This document shows positions 54,806 to 63,778 of a DNA stretch of 64,000 bases, one piece after another. The notes below the pieces were generated by a model, which did no database searches, was not told where the DNA came from, and worked only from the letters and a program-made list of their open reading frames with translations. Both the position numbers and the translations under genes were made by a program. Source of the stretch: CAVVYA01 sp963752345 (GTDB lineage: Bacteria > Pseudomonadota > Alphaproteobacteria > SMXQ01). Location of the stretch: assembly GCA_963752345.1 (NCBI GenBank), contig CAVVYA010000015.1:1-64000 (forward strand), read 5' to 3'. Within the stretch, counting starts at the first letter, position 1, and every line of letters begins with the position of its first letter.

Positions 54806-57019
54806 CTACGACGCGATTCGGTTTGCCCGGGAGTCGGGTTGTATCACACGTTCGGCCGGCAGCCGGGCGGTAACCGTGGTGCCAATGCCGAATTCGCTGC
54901 GCAGTATCAGGCTGCCGCCATGCATTTCCATAAAGCGTTTCGCCAGCGGCAGGCCGAGTCCGGTCCCGCCGTATTTGCGGCTCAAGGAGCTGTCGACTTG
55001 GCCAAACGGCTGCATCACGCTCTCGAGCCGGTCGGCGGGAATGCCGATGCCGCTGTCGGTAACGGTGATGTCGACCGAACCGGAGGGCGCCGTGGCCGCC
55101 GTCACGACGACATGGCCGCCGGCGGCGGTGAATTTGGTCGCATTGTCGAGCAGGTTGAGGAGCACTTGTTTGAGAACACGGCCGTCGCCGCGGACGGACG
55201 GCAGGTCTTCGGCAAGCGGGGCGAGCAGCGTCACGCCGGTGCGTGTGGCGCGATCCCGAACCAGGCGGATGGTTGAATCGAGAATGTCGGCTATGGCCAC
55301 GTATTCCTCGGTCAGGTCAAAGCGTCCGGATTCGATCTTCGCCACATCGAGGATGTCATTGATGACCGACAGCAGATGGCGCCCGCTTTCGTGAATGTCC
55401 TTGGCATAATCGACATATTGAGCGCCGATCGGTCCAAAGGTCTCACGCTGCATGACCTCGGAAAATCCGATGATCGCATTGAGCGGCGTACGCAATTCAT
55501 GACTCATATTGTGCAGAAATTCCGTCTTGCTGCGGCTGGAAAGTTCGGCGGCCTGTTTGGCCTGCAGGAGCGCCTGCTCGGCTTCGACGCGTCCTGTGAC
55601 GTCGCGCGCGATCAGAATCATCAGCGCTTCCTGGCCGAGTTGCATTCGGCTTATGGCCAGATCCAGTACCTTGCGTGTGCCTTGCCGATCCACGGCAATG
55701 ACCTGCCGGGCTCCTGTTTCGGTGATGGCTCCGTGGGCCGCTAGGGCCTCCAACGACAGGCTGTCCCCTGATGCGTCGGACGGTGCGCCGGCCAGCAGCA
55801 TTGTCGCATTCCTGCCGACCATGTCGTTGGCGCGGTAGCCGAACATCGCCTCGGCAGCCGGGTTGACCGTGCGGATCTCTCCAGACTCCGTGACCGTGAG
55901 AATGGCGTCAAAGCTGTTCTCGACGATCATCTTCATTAACGCGCTTCGGCGCCGCATCGCCAATCCTTGCAGGAATAGCAGGAGATCCTGCTGATTGACC
56001 TTGGCCAGTACTGCCGCGGCGAATGACAGGATCAATATCAGGATCCAGACAGCCGGCGCGAGAAACAGAGCGAAAGCGGAATGCACGGCCAAGGTGGTGG
56101 CGATCAGGGCGGCGACGGCGCCGGCGGTGCCGATCCCGGCGATCCGCCAACTATAACGCCGCAGAAGAGAACCAGCGGCTAAGGCCAAGAGCAGGGCGCC
56201 GGCGACGCTGTAAGTCCGATCGAGTTTGTGAAACGCGAGGCCGCTGGCCAGCGACTGATACGCGAGGGCCTGTAGCGCGACGCCGGGCAGCGCCCGATAA
56301 ACCGGTACGGTGACCATGTCGCCGAGCTGCACGGCGGTGGCGCCCACCAGAACAAGCTTGCCCGCCACCAGCCCCGGATCGAATCGTCCCGCCATCACGT
56401 CGGCGTAGCTGATGCGCGTGAAGGTGCGCACGTCGATCCCGAAATCCACATAGTAACGATCGTGGTGTCCGGAAAAGCGTTCCGCCGCCATGGCGGCAAA
56501 CGGCGGCTCGCCAACATCGACGCTGCGGTAGTCCATTTGGCGAACGACCCCATCACCGTCGGGCCTTACATTGACGGAAGCGAGCCGGACGGCGTTGCGA
56601 AAAGGTTCGATCGGCGCGCTGCGGAGGATACGCTGCTGACCGTCCGGCCCGAGCTCGGCTTGACGGAAGACCGGCAGAACGACGCGGCCGCCGGCGGCGG
56701 CCAAGGATGCCGCCAGACGGCGGTCATCGTCGGGAGCGGCGTATGAGCTGAAATCGATATCGATGGCGATGTCGGACGCGCCTGCGGCAACCAGGCGGTC
56801 AACGACGTCCGCGTGAAAACGCCGTGGGAAAGGCCATACGCCCAGTTCCTGAAGGCTGCTCTCGTTGATCTCAACGAGGACGACCTGGTCGCTGGCGCGC
56901 GACTTGTCGAATCGAAAGCGCAGGTCCATGAACTCGTTGTCGAGCCCATCGAGCCCGCCGACGAGGAATATGCCGGCGGCCAGCAGGAATACAAGCAAAT
57001 CGGACAAGCGCTGTCGCAC
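54806..57019 (-). CDS. CHASE2-domain sensor histidine kinase
   Basis: A protein of 737 residues. One N-terminal span (LLVFLLAAGIFLVGGL), then a periplasmic CHASE2 domain (VVLVEINESSLQELGVWPFP; ASDIAIDIDFSSYAAPDDDR; KLVLVGATAVQLGDMVTVP), then about three spans, a PAS domain (FDAILTVTESGEIRTVNPAA), HisKA with FLHNMSHELRTPLNAIIGFS and an HATPase (LLNLLDNATKFTAAGG; YGGTGLGLPLAKRFMEMHGG). Intact. Together with the FecR-domain gene upstream it may form an envelope-sensing unit. No response regulator is adjacent. Confidence 0.9.
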   Translation of the reverse strand: MRQRLSDLLVFLLAAGIFLVGGLDGLDNEFMDLRFRFDKSRASDQVVLVEINESSLQELGVWPFPRRFHADVVDRLVAAGASDIAIDIDFSSYAAPDDDRRLAASLAAAGGRVVLPVFRQAELGPDGQQRILRSAPIEPFRNAVRLASVNVRPDGDGVVRQMDYRSVDVGEPPFAAMAAERFSGHHDRYYVDFGIDVRTFTRISYADVMAGRFDPGLVAGKLVLVGATAVQLGDMVTVPVYRALPGVALQALAYQSLASGLAFHKLDRTYSVAGALLLALAAGSLLRRYSWRIAGIGTAGAVAALIATTLAVHSAFALFLAPAVWILILILSFAAAVLAKVNQQDLLLFLQGLAMRRRSALMKMIVENSFDAILTVTESGEIRTVNPAAEAMFGYRANDMVGRNATMLLAGAPSDASGDSLSLEALAAHGAITETGARQVIAVDRQGTRKVLDLAISRMQLGQEALMILIARDVTGRVEAEQALLQAKQAAELSSRSKTEFLHNMSHELRTPLNAIIGFSEVMQRETFGPIGAQYVDYAKDIHESGRHLLSVINDILDVAKIESGRFDLTEEYVAIADILDSTIRLVRDRATRTGVTLLAPLAEDLPSVRGDGRVLKQVLLNLLDNATKFTAAGGHVVVTAATAPSGSVDITVTDSGIGIPADRLESVMQPFGQVDSSLSRKYGGTGLGLPLAKRFMEMHGGSLILRSEFGIGTTVTARLPAERVIQPDSRANRIAS

Positions 57020-57113
57020 ATCAGCCTCGCTATTGGGCCGAAATGAGTGGAGAGCAGAACGCTTAAGACGTGGTTAAGCAAATACGCCGGGCGCCAACGC
57101 CTGGCGCCCGATG

Positions 57114-58656
57114 TCAGAACTTTTTGCCGTGCCCGAAGGCGAAGCCGTTACCGTTACTTGCGGATTTGCCGAGCGAAGCAGGCGTGGTGCCGGCCAGACC
57201 GTTCGCATTGCCACTGATGGCGACGGTGCCGTTGCCGGGCGCGATAGTGATGCTTGCCGCCGTGGGCGTGCTGATGGACGTGTTGATGGTCACGGCGCTA
57301 GCCGCAGCGGTCGCGCCGCTCAATGCGCCGCCAACCGTATTGGTTGCCGTCGCGGCTGCGCCATTGCCGAGGCTGTTGCCGTTTCCATTGCCGAGTCCGT
57401 TGGCATTGCCATTTCCGCTTTGCGACAGACCGAGGCTGCTGGCGGCGCTATTCGCAACCACGCCGACGCCGCCAGATGCGGCGGCCGGGGCCGCTATCGC
57501 AGCAGATGCCGCGTTTCCGCTGCCGGCCGCGGCGGCGCTGGCCGTCCCATTCGAGCCACTGGCGACGCCACTGCTGTTCGTCGCGACATCAACGCTGTTC
57601 GCTACGGCGGTCGCCGCCGCGCCGGTGCTGCCGGCACCTGAGCCGTCTCGGCCGGAGTTGCCCCGCGCATCGCCGGCGCTCGACGCCGCCGACGATTTGT
57701 CCTTGGATTGGCCGGATGCTTTTGCGTCGGCTTGCCCGCGGGCGGATTCGCTTTCGCCCTTGACCTTGAGGTCGCCATTGGCCGACTTGCCCTTGTCGGT
57801 TTCGAAGATGATGGCGACGCTGCGACGTGGCGCCGCTTGTTTCGCATCGGCTGTGCCGGCGGCCTGTGCCTTATCCAACTCAGCGTTCTCGGGCTTTGCA
57901 ACCGGCGTCTTATCGGCGGCCTGCAGGGTGCCTGGTGAACTGTCGGGCGCGTTTACCTTCTCAGCCTTGTCCGCGGCTGGCACCACCGCGCGGCCGTTGC
58001 CGCCGCCCTGGTTTCCATTGCGCCCATTGATGATCACCCCGCCGCGCGAGCCTGCCGGCACGCGCGCGGTCTGGCCTGGCGTCACCAGCGCGGCTTCGCC
58101 CGACAGTGGGCGCACCATGACGGCGCCCTCGGTGACATGCACAGAGCCGCCGGCACCGCTGACGCTGACGCTGAAGGTGGTGCCTTTGATCACGGTCGTC
58201 AAATATGGCGTCTCGACCTGGAACTTATCCTTGGTGGCATGGATGATCTTGAACAGCATCGTGCCCGCGCGCTGCGCCACGCGGTAGATGGCGCCGCTCG
58301 GCACGTGATCGGGAAGCGTGAGCTGGCTGTTGGGCGAAATGGTGATGCGGCTGCCCTCATGGGCGAGCACCGCACGTCCGTCGCCGCCGGTTTCGATTTC
58401 GGTCTTCGCCGAGACCGCATGAACTCACGACAAGGGGGCGCCAAGTCGCAGGCGGGGAAGCGGCCGTGCGCACCCGGACATCGCCACTCACCTCGACAAC
58501 CTGCCAGGTAAGATCGCCCCCGGTCGCGCTCTGCGCCGCTGCGGGACCGCTCGACACGGCCAGGATGAGGCCGAGCAGGACCAGCAGCATGGCAACCAGC
58601 GCCGTCCTGACCGGCGTGTGGTCCGCGTGGATGGTGGTGATGACTTGGATCGGCAT
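57114..58656 (-). CDS. Exported FecR-domain protein with Ala/Gly/Asn-rich tail, frameshifted
   Basis: MPIQVITTIHADHTPVRTAL plus a hydrophobic stretch is the signal peptide; GDLTWQVVEVSGDVRVR begins the FecR fold. A shift near 58430 leads into VLAHEGSRITISPNSQLTLP, LFKIIHATKDKFQVETPYLT, VIKGTTFSVSVSGAGGSVHV and ALVTPGQTARVPAGSRGG. The C-terminal 270 residues are low-complexity (runs of GNGNANG, AAAASG). Unlike anti-sigma FecR it has no cytoplasmic sigma-binding part. In this arrangement it may be a periplasmic ligand or scaffold protein. Confidence 0.8.
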
Positions 58657-59011
58657 CGAAAGCTCCCAACGTCCCAGCGCTCAGCCGTGCGCGACGCAGG
58701 AATTTCTCTCGTTGCCCGATCGAAACCAAGTAAAAAGAAGATAAAATTTTAGATAACTTGCCAATACTTATAGTTATTTTTCGGTAAAGCAGCGAAGGGC
58801 AAACGGGGTTTTTGTATTCATTGGTTAAATACACAGAACACGTATTCGATTACCGTAGATCATTTTGAAAATTCGGCTCCCTATGAATCCTCGCTTGCAG
58901 CCTCGCCCCACGAGTTCGTTCGATCACCGAGGCCGGTTTTTGTTGGCCGTTAACCCTATCCTGAGTAGGCTCCTCGCGCCGGAAACGACATATGCGTTGG
59001 TGGGGGCGTGA
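58657..59011. other. Divergent promoter region between the FecR-domain and TpsB genes
   Basis: About 355 bases, AT-rich from 58735 to 58860, as expected for two outward promoters. I see no reliable -35/-10 pair or operator. No gene supported. Confidence 0.5.
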
Positions 59012-60696
59012 ATGGTTCGGGGTTTTCGCTGGTCCGCGGCGGGCTGCGGTCTGGCGCTTATGATGCTGTGCGCCAGCCAGGTTTCCGGCCAAGCGGTTCC
59101 TCAGTCGGTGGCGCCCGGACAGATCGAGAAGCGCTTCGAAGCTCCCGCCGCGCCGCGCGCAGACGCCCGAGCCGGCAATTCCCCGGCTCGAAGGCGAAGT
59201 GCCACCCGCCCTGGCGGGTACGGTGCGCTTTACCTTGTCCGGAATCGAGATCGAGGGTGCCACCGTCTTTCAGGAAGCGGAGTTCGTGCCGCTCTATGAG
59301 CCGCTCCTCGCGCGCGACGTCACCCTGGCGGATATCTATAAAATTGCCGCGGCGATCACCGCGAAATACCACGAGAAGGGCTATATCCTGTCGCGCGCCA
59401 TTGTGCCCGAGCAGCAGGTCAGCCTTGGGATCATTCGCATCCGGGTCGTCGAAGGGTATCTCGACCAGATCGTGTTTCGCGGCGACATCAAGGGCCCCGC
59501 GGACTTGCTGCAGAGCTATGCCGAGAAGATCACCCATGTGCAGCCGCTGCGCCGGGACGTGCTCGAGCGTTATCTGCTGCTGATGAGCGATCTGCCGGGC
59601 GTCACGCTGACCCATGCCCTGACGCCGTCGCCGGCGGGCGAGGGGGCTCACACCCTGACCATCGCGCTTCAACATAAATCGGTGGAAGGGTTCGTGCGCG
59701 CCGACAACCGAGGCAGCCGCTATGTCGGGCCTTATCAACTATGGGCGGGCATCGGATTGAACTCGGTGTTCGGTCTCTACGAAAGCACACGCATGCGCTT
59801 CATCACAGCGAGCCAGACCGAGGAGCTGCGTTACGTCGATCTCGCGCATACGGAGAACGTCGGCACCGAAGGAACCAAGCTGACGCTCTCGGCGAGCCAT
59901 AGCCGCTCGTTCCCTGGTTTCACTCTGGAAGACGACAACATCGAATCGCGCGGGTTCCAGGCCGAGGCGAGCGTGGCGCATCCGGCCATTCGTTCCAAGG
60001 ACGAGGACCTGTTTCTGACCTCGCGCTTTACCCTGCGCAACTCCGAGCGTGACGAGCAGGGCGTCGGCGTGTTCGACGATCGCCTGCGCGTGATCCGCGC
60101 CGGGCTGCGCTATGGGTTCACCGACGGGCTCAAGGGCCGCAACAGCATCAGTCTGGAAGGGAGCCAGGGCATCGCCGGCCTGGGCGCCACCGAGGATAAG
60201 TTCGGCGACTTTGTCGCGCCCCGGCGGCCGGCATGATTTCACCAAGGCGACCATCGATCTGTTCCGCTATCAGCCGCTGTTTCCGCAATGGGGCGCGCAG
60301 TTCACCGCCACCGGACAGAAATCGGCGCACAAGCTGCTGCTGTCGGAGCAGATCGGGATCGGCGGCGAGGGCTTCGGCCGTGCCTACGATCCGTCCGAGG
60401 TCACCGGCGACGATGGCGTTGCGTTCCGCGTCGAGCTGCAGCGCGACGGCAGCTTCGGCGACGGTCTTCTCCGTCAGTATCAGGTCTACGGTTTCTATGA
60501 CGCGGGCGAGGTCTGGATCCGCGGCTCGGATGACGGCGCGGCGCTGGCTTCGGTCGGCTTGGGCGCCCGCGTGCTCGCGGACGGCGGGGTGCTCGGCTCG
60601 CTCGAACTCGCCAAGCCGCTCACCCGCCCGGTGCAGGCCATGGGCGACGACGGCAAGGACGTGCGCCTGTTCTTCACGATCACCGCCTCCTTCTGA
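59012..60696 (+). CDS. TpsB/FhaC-family two-partner secretion transporter, frameshifted
   Basis: Outer-membrane Omp85-type pore that exports a TpsA partner. Signal peptide LALMMLCASQVSGQ; POTRA domain IEGATVFQEAEFVPLYEPLL and YHEKGYILSRAIVPEQQVSL plus IRIRVVEGYLDQIVFRG; the FhaC barrel with VEGFVRADNRGSRYVGPYQL, the conserved RYGFTDGLKGRNSI strand and a terminal Phe (LFFTITASF). Breaks near 59180 and 60225. About 560 residues after repair. No TpsA-like exoprotein is next to it. Confidence 0.87.
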
Positions 60697-60707
60697 GGAT
60701 GATCGTT

Positions 60708-60808
60708 CACGCCGCGTGAATCCCTGACTGTCGCATCCCGCCGGCGCAATTGACCGGAAAAGCCCGTGCGTGTTTACATAATCCTTAGACGTGAGTTGTG
60801 TGACCGAA
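60708..60808. repeat. 101-bp direct repeat, copy 1
   Basis: Begins CACGCCGCGTGAATCC and ends GTGTGACCGAA. It holds the dyad CCGGCGCAATTGACCGG and an AT-rich TTTACATAAT. By eye about 14 mismatches and no indel against copy 2, 144 bp to the right. A short GC hairpin follows it directly. Confidence 0.85.
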
Positions 60809-60851
60809 CGACCGGCCGGGTTCGTCCGTCATCTCGTCGCCTCTACCGCCG

Positions 60852-60952
60852 CACACCCTGTGAATCCTTCCCTGTCGGATCCTGCCGGCGCAATTGACCG
60901 GACAAGCCCGTCGGTGTTTACATAATTCCTAGACGTGAGTCGTGTGACCGAA
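60852..60952. repeat. 101-bp direct repeat, copy 2
   Basis: Begins CACACCCTGTGAATCC and ends GTGTGACCGAA. It has the same dyad and AT-rich element as copy 1. A rho-independent terminator directly follows, so each copy is a conserved block next to a hairpin, as for tandem small RNAs or duplicated promoter units. The rest of the gap 60697-61134 shows no gene. Confidence 0.85.
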
Positions 60953-60984
60953 GCCCGCCGGGAAAATCCCCGCGCGGGCTTTTT
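60952..60984 (+). terminator. Rho-independent terminator
   Basis: AGCCCGC (60952-60958) pairs with GCGGGCT (60974-60980), followed by TTTT. The plus-strand T run fixes the direction. It may end a short transcript from repeat copy 2 or read-through from the TpsB gene. Confidence 0.75.
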
Positions 60985-61134
60985 GCTGTGCCGTGGGGCG
61001 ACGCTCGCCATGCGGTCTCGGCATGCCGGCGGGGCGGGCTCGGCGGGTCAGCCTGCCTTGCGCGGCCCACACCGCCCGCGCCGCCGCGCCGCCAAGGCCG
61101 CCGTCGATCCATCAACCATCCTCAAGGTCACCCC

Positions 61135-61452
61135 ATGACCGTTCTCGCGCGCGATCAGTTCGGGGCGGCGATTCCCGTCATCTATCCGGGCGCCAGCCAG
61201 ACCGTGGCTTTCACGGCGGCCAGCGCGCAATCGGCGCCGGTCAGCGGCCAGACCACCATCATCCGCGTGCTCGCCCTCGGCGCCGACTGCCGCATCGCCA
61301 TCGGTGCCAACCCCGTCGCCGCCGCCGACAGCACGCCGGTGATGGAGCGGGTGCCGGAGTTCTTCGCCATCCGTCCCAACGAGAGGGTCGCCGTGATCCG
61401 CGACAGCGCCACCAACGGCACTCTCAACATCACCGAAGGAGCAAACCACTGA
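61135..61452 (+). CDS. Phage-structural-like small protein
   Basis: A protein of 105 residues, MTVLARDQFGAAIPVIYPGA, rich in small and beta-forming residues, with RIAIGANPVAAADSTPVMER and AVIRDSATNGTLNITEGANH. The pattern (a low-complexity beta protein with a surface-correction motif) resembles phage head decoration or accessory proteins. It starts a compact series of overlapping genes. Not a firm identification. Confidence 0.55.
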   Translation: MTVLARDQFGAAIPVIYPGASQTVAFTAASAQSAPVSGQTTIIRVLALGADCRIAIGANPVAAADSTPVMERVPEFFAIRPNERVAVIRDSATNGTLNITEGANH

Positions 61453-61976
61453 TGTCCGCCCCATCCGCCATCGATCCGCAGGCACTCGCCATGGCGGCAT
61501 CGTCCGACGCCGAGCGCGGCGCCTTCGCCCTGCTGGCCTTGATCCAGGATCCCGACGGTTTCGCCCTGCGGCTCGGCCAGTTCGCCATCGCGCGGGACGA
61601 CGCGCTTCGGCGCCTCGCCGATGCCCAAGCGCGCGAAGCGGCCGTGGCCGCGCGCGAAGGCGCGGCGCAGGCGCTCACCGCCCAGGCCGAGGAAACCCTG
61701 GCGGTCTATCGCCGCGAGCTCGACGACCTGGCGCGCAAGCGCGAGGAGGTCGAGCGGCTGCAGAGCGACCTGCTCGCCGCCCTTGCCAAGACGGCGGTGG
61801 ATGACGCCGAGACCAGGCGCGCCGCCGAGGCCGAAGCCGCCGCCCTGAAGGCGATCACCGACGGGCTCGAGGAACGCGAGCGGCTGGCCAAGCAGGTGTT
61901 CGACCAGGGGGCGGCGCTGCAGCACGAATACAACGAGAAGCTCGCCCGGCTCAAAAGCATCGCGGCGGGAAATTGA
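61452..61976 (+). CDS. Coiled-coil protein
   Basis: A protein of 174 residues, with start and stop of neighbours overlapping by one base (TGATG). Long Ala/Glu/Arg-rich helix from ADAQAREAAVAAREGAAQAL to LKSIAAGN, heptad-like. It could be a scaffold or chaperone for the neighbouring structural-type proteins. No family recognised. Confidence 0.6.
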   Translation: MSAPSAIDPQALAMAASSDAERGAFALLALIQDPDGFALRLGQFAIARDDALRRLADAQAREAAVAAREGAAQALTAQAEETLAVYRRELDDLARKREEVERLQSDLLAALAKTAVDDAETRRAAEAEAAALKAITDGLEERERLAKQVFDQGAALQHEYNEKLARLKSIAAGN

Positions 61977-61979
61977 ACC

Positions 61980-63017
61980 ATGGCCGACAATGTCGCCATC
62001 ACCGCGGGCTCGGGCACCAGCGTCGCCACCGACGACGTGGCGGGGATTCACTTCCAGCGCGTCAAGCTCGTCGATGGCGCGGCGGACAGCGCGGCGGCGA
62101 TTCCCGGCGACGCGGCCAACGGCCTCGACGTCGACGTCACCCGCGTCCAGGGCACGGTCGCCGTTTCGGCCGCGTCTCTGCCGCTGCCGTCGGGCGCCGC
62201 CACCGCCGCCAAGCAGCCCGCTCTCGGCACGGCGGGCGCGTCATCGGCGGACGTGATCACCGTCCAGGGCGTCGCGTCGATGACGGCCCTGAAGGTCGAT
62301 GGCGCCGCCGTCACGCAACCGGTCAGCGCCGCGTCATTGCCTTTGCCATCCGGCGCAGCCACGGCGGCCAAGCAGCCCGCGCCGGGCACCGCCGGAACCC
62401 CGTCGGCCGACGTGCTGACGGTGCAGGGCGCCGCGTCGATGACGGCCTTGAAGGTCGATGGCGCGGCGGTCACGCAGCCGGTGTCGGGCACCGTCACGGC
62501 CAATCTCGCCGCCGGCACGAACACCAACGAGGTCGTGGGCGACGCGGCCCACGGTGCCGCCGTCGCCGGCAATCCTGTGTTGAGCGGCCGGGAGGCCCGC
62601 ACGTCCGACGGCACGGCGGTGAGCAACGGCCAGGCCGTCCGCGCCATCGCGGATACCCTCGGCAAGCAGATCGTCATCCAGGGCGCGGTTCACGACCTTT
62701 ATACGTCCGGCCGGGCGAACATCACGAACACCACGGCGGCGGACGTCATCGCGGCGGCCGGCGCGGGAATCAGAATCGCCGTGACGTCGGTCCTGGTGAC
62801 CAATGCCCACGCGACGGTCGCTACCAAGGTTGAAATCCGCGACGGAACGACCGTGAAAATTCAGGGGCAATCCGCGGCCGGCGGCGGCGGCTTCGCCCTG
62901 AGCGGCGGCGGCACGCCCTTGTTCATCGCGACCGCCAACACCGCCGTCACGGCGCGCTGCGCGACAACCGGCGCCGATGTCGACGTCAGTATCTCCGGCT
63001 ACAGGATCGCGAACTGA
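61980..63017 (+). CDS. Phage-type repetitive structural protein
   Basis: A protein of 345 residues. N-terminus MADNVAITAGSGTSVATDDV then HFQRVKLVDG, a pattern seen in phage virion proteins. The middle carries two copies of a 53-residue unit (SAASLPLPSGAATAAKQPAL ... ITVQGVASMTALKVDGAAVT). The C-terminal 130 residues look like a beta-sandwich (TKVEIRDGTTVKIQGQSAAG). Likely a tail or head accessory protein. Confidence 0.65.
   Translation: MADNVAITAGSGTSVATDDVAGIHFQRVKLVDGAADSAAAIPGDAANGLDVDVTRVQGTVAVSAASLPLPSGAATAAKQPALGTAGASSADVITVQGVASMTALKVDGAAVTQPVSAASLPLPSGAATAAKQPAPGTAGTPSADVLTVQGAASMTALKVDGAAVTQPVSGTVTANLAAGTNTNEVVGDAAHGAAVAGNPVLSGREARTSDGTAVSNGQAVRAIADTLGKQIVIQGAVHDLYTSGRANITNTTAADVIAAAGAGIRIAVTSVLVTNAHATVATKVEIRDGTTVKIQGQSAAGGGGFALSGGGTPLFIATANTAVTARCATTGADVDVSISGYRIAN
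62163..62480 (+). repeat. In-frame tandem duplication, 2 x 159 bp
   Basis: Two consecutive 159-bp (53-codon) units within the structural-type gene. The second unit begins at 62322, and the start of a third unit (VSGTV) follows. It is in frame, so protein length may vary by whole units. Confidence 0.75.
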
Positions 63018-63059
63018 CGTCGGAGCGCGAGCCTTCTGCCGCAGGGACGAGCCCGACCG

Positions 63060-63278
63060 ATGGAGAACAGCGGCGTCTCTGCCTATCTCCGGCTGCGCGA
63101 GCTCGACCCGGCCCTGTGCCGCGACATCGTCAAATTCGCCGAACAACTCGCCATCCGCCACAACCTCCCGCCCGCCGTGGCGGTGGATATGAAGCAGGCG
63201 CTCTGCCAGTTCGCCGTGGATCTGGCGATGCGGCGGGCGACCCGGGACTGCGCGTGGCGGGGGGAGAAACGATCGTGA
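63060..63278 (+). CDS. Small hypothetical protein of the phage-like set
   Basis: A protein of 72 residues, MENSGVSAYLRLRELDPALC to WRGEKRS, mostly helical. Its stop overlaps the next GTG start (GTGA). Family not recognised. Confidence 0.5.
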   Translation: MENSGVSAYLRLRELDPALCRDIVKFAEQLAIRHNLPPAVAVDMKQALCQFAVDLAMRRATRDCAWRGEKRS

Positions 63279-63778
63279 CGCTGGCGCACTTCAAGACCAC
63301 CGACATCCGGTGCGGCGACCAGTTCTGGCGGCCGCACAAGGAACGCCATGCCGGCGGTCTCATCCCCTACCATGCCCACCGGAAATTTCCGCACGCCGTC
63401 GTCAGCGTGGCCGGCTGGCATCTGGTCTTGACCCACGACGACGAAGGCCGCGTGCTGCAAGAACGCCAGATCGCCTCGGCGCAATATATCGACGTGCGCG
63501 ACTTGCTCCTCTCCGCGCGGCCTTTCGCGCGGCAGCGTCCCGTGCGCCGGCAAGACGGGCACTTCCTGTTCTTGCGGCCCGGCGATCCTGTTCCGCCGGA
63601 TTACGTCGAGCTTCCGTTTCGGCCGGATGCGCCGATGGCGGAGGTGGGCAAGGGCACGCCGCACAGCGTCGTCAACCTGGTCGACGGCTGCGCGCACTTC
63701 TGCTCCTACGCGTTCCGCGATCCCAACAGCGGCGCGGTGACGCAGGACTGGAACGGCTACATGGAAGCGTTCGAATAA
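63275..63778 (+). CDS. Hypothetical protein of the phage-like set
   Basis: A protein of 167 residues starting with the GTG at 63275 (MTLAHFKTTDIRCGDQFWRP). It has many His and aromatic residues (GLIPYHAHRKFPHAVVSVAG; FLFLRPGDPVPPDYVELP). I see no known domain. The last base overlaps the next ATG (TAATG). Confidence 0.55.
   Translation: MTLAHFKTTDIRCGDQFWRPHKERHAGGLIPYHAHRKFPHAVVSVAGWHLVLTHDDEGRVLQERQIASAQYIDVRDLLLSARPFARQRPVRRQDGHFLFLRPGDPVPPDYVELPFRPDAPMAEVGKGTPHSVVNLVDGCAHFCSYAFRDPNSGAVTQDWNGYMEAFE

Noticed and set aside
45680..61000. tRNA-Val as attachment site of an integrated element
   Set aside because: No convincing copy of the tRNA 3' end was found to the right and no integrase gene is present; a 10-base match near 60.2 kb is within chance.
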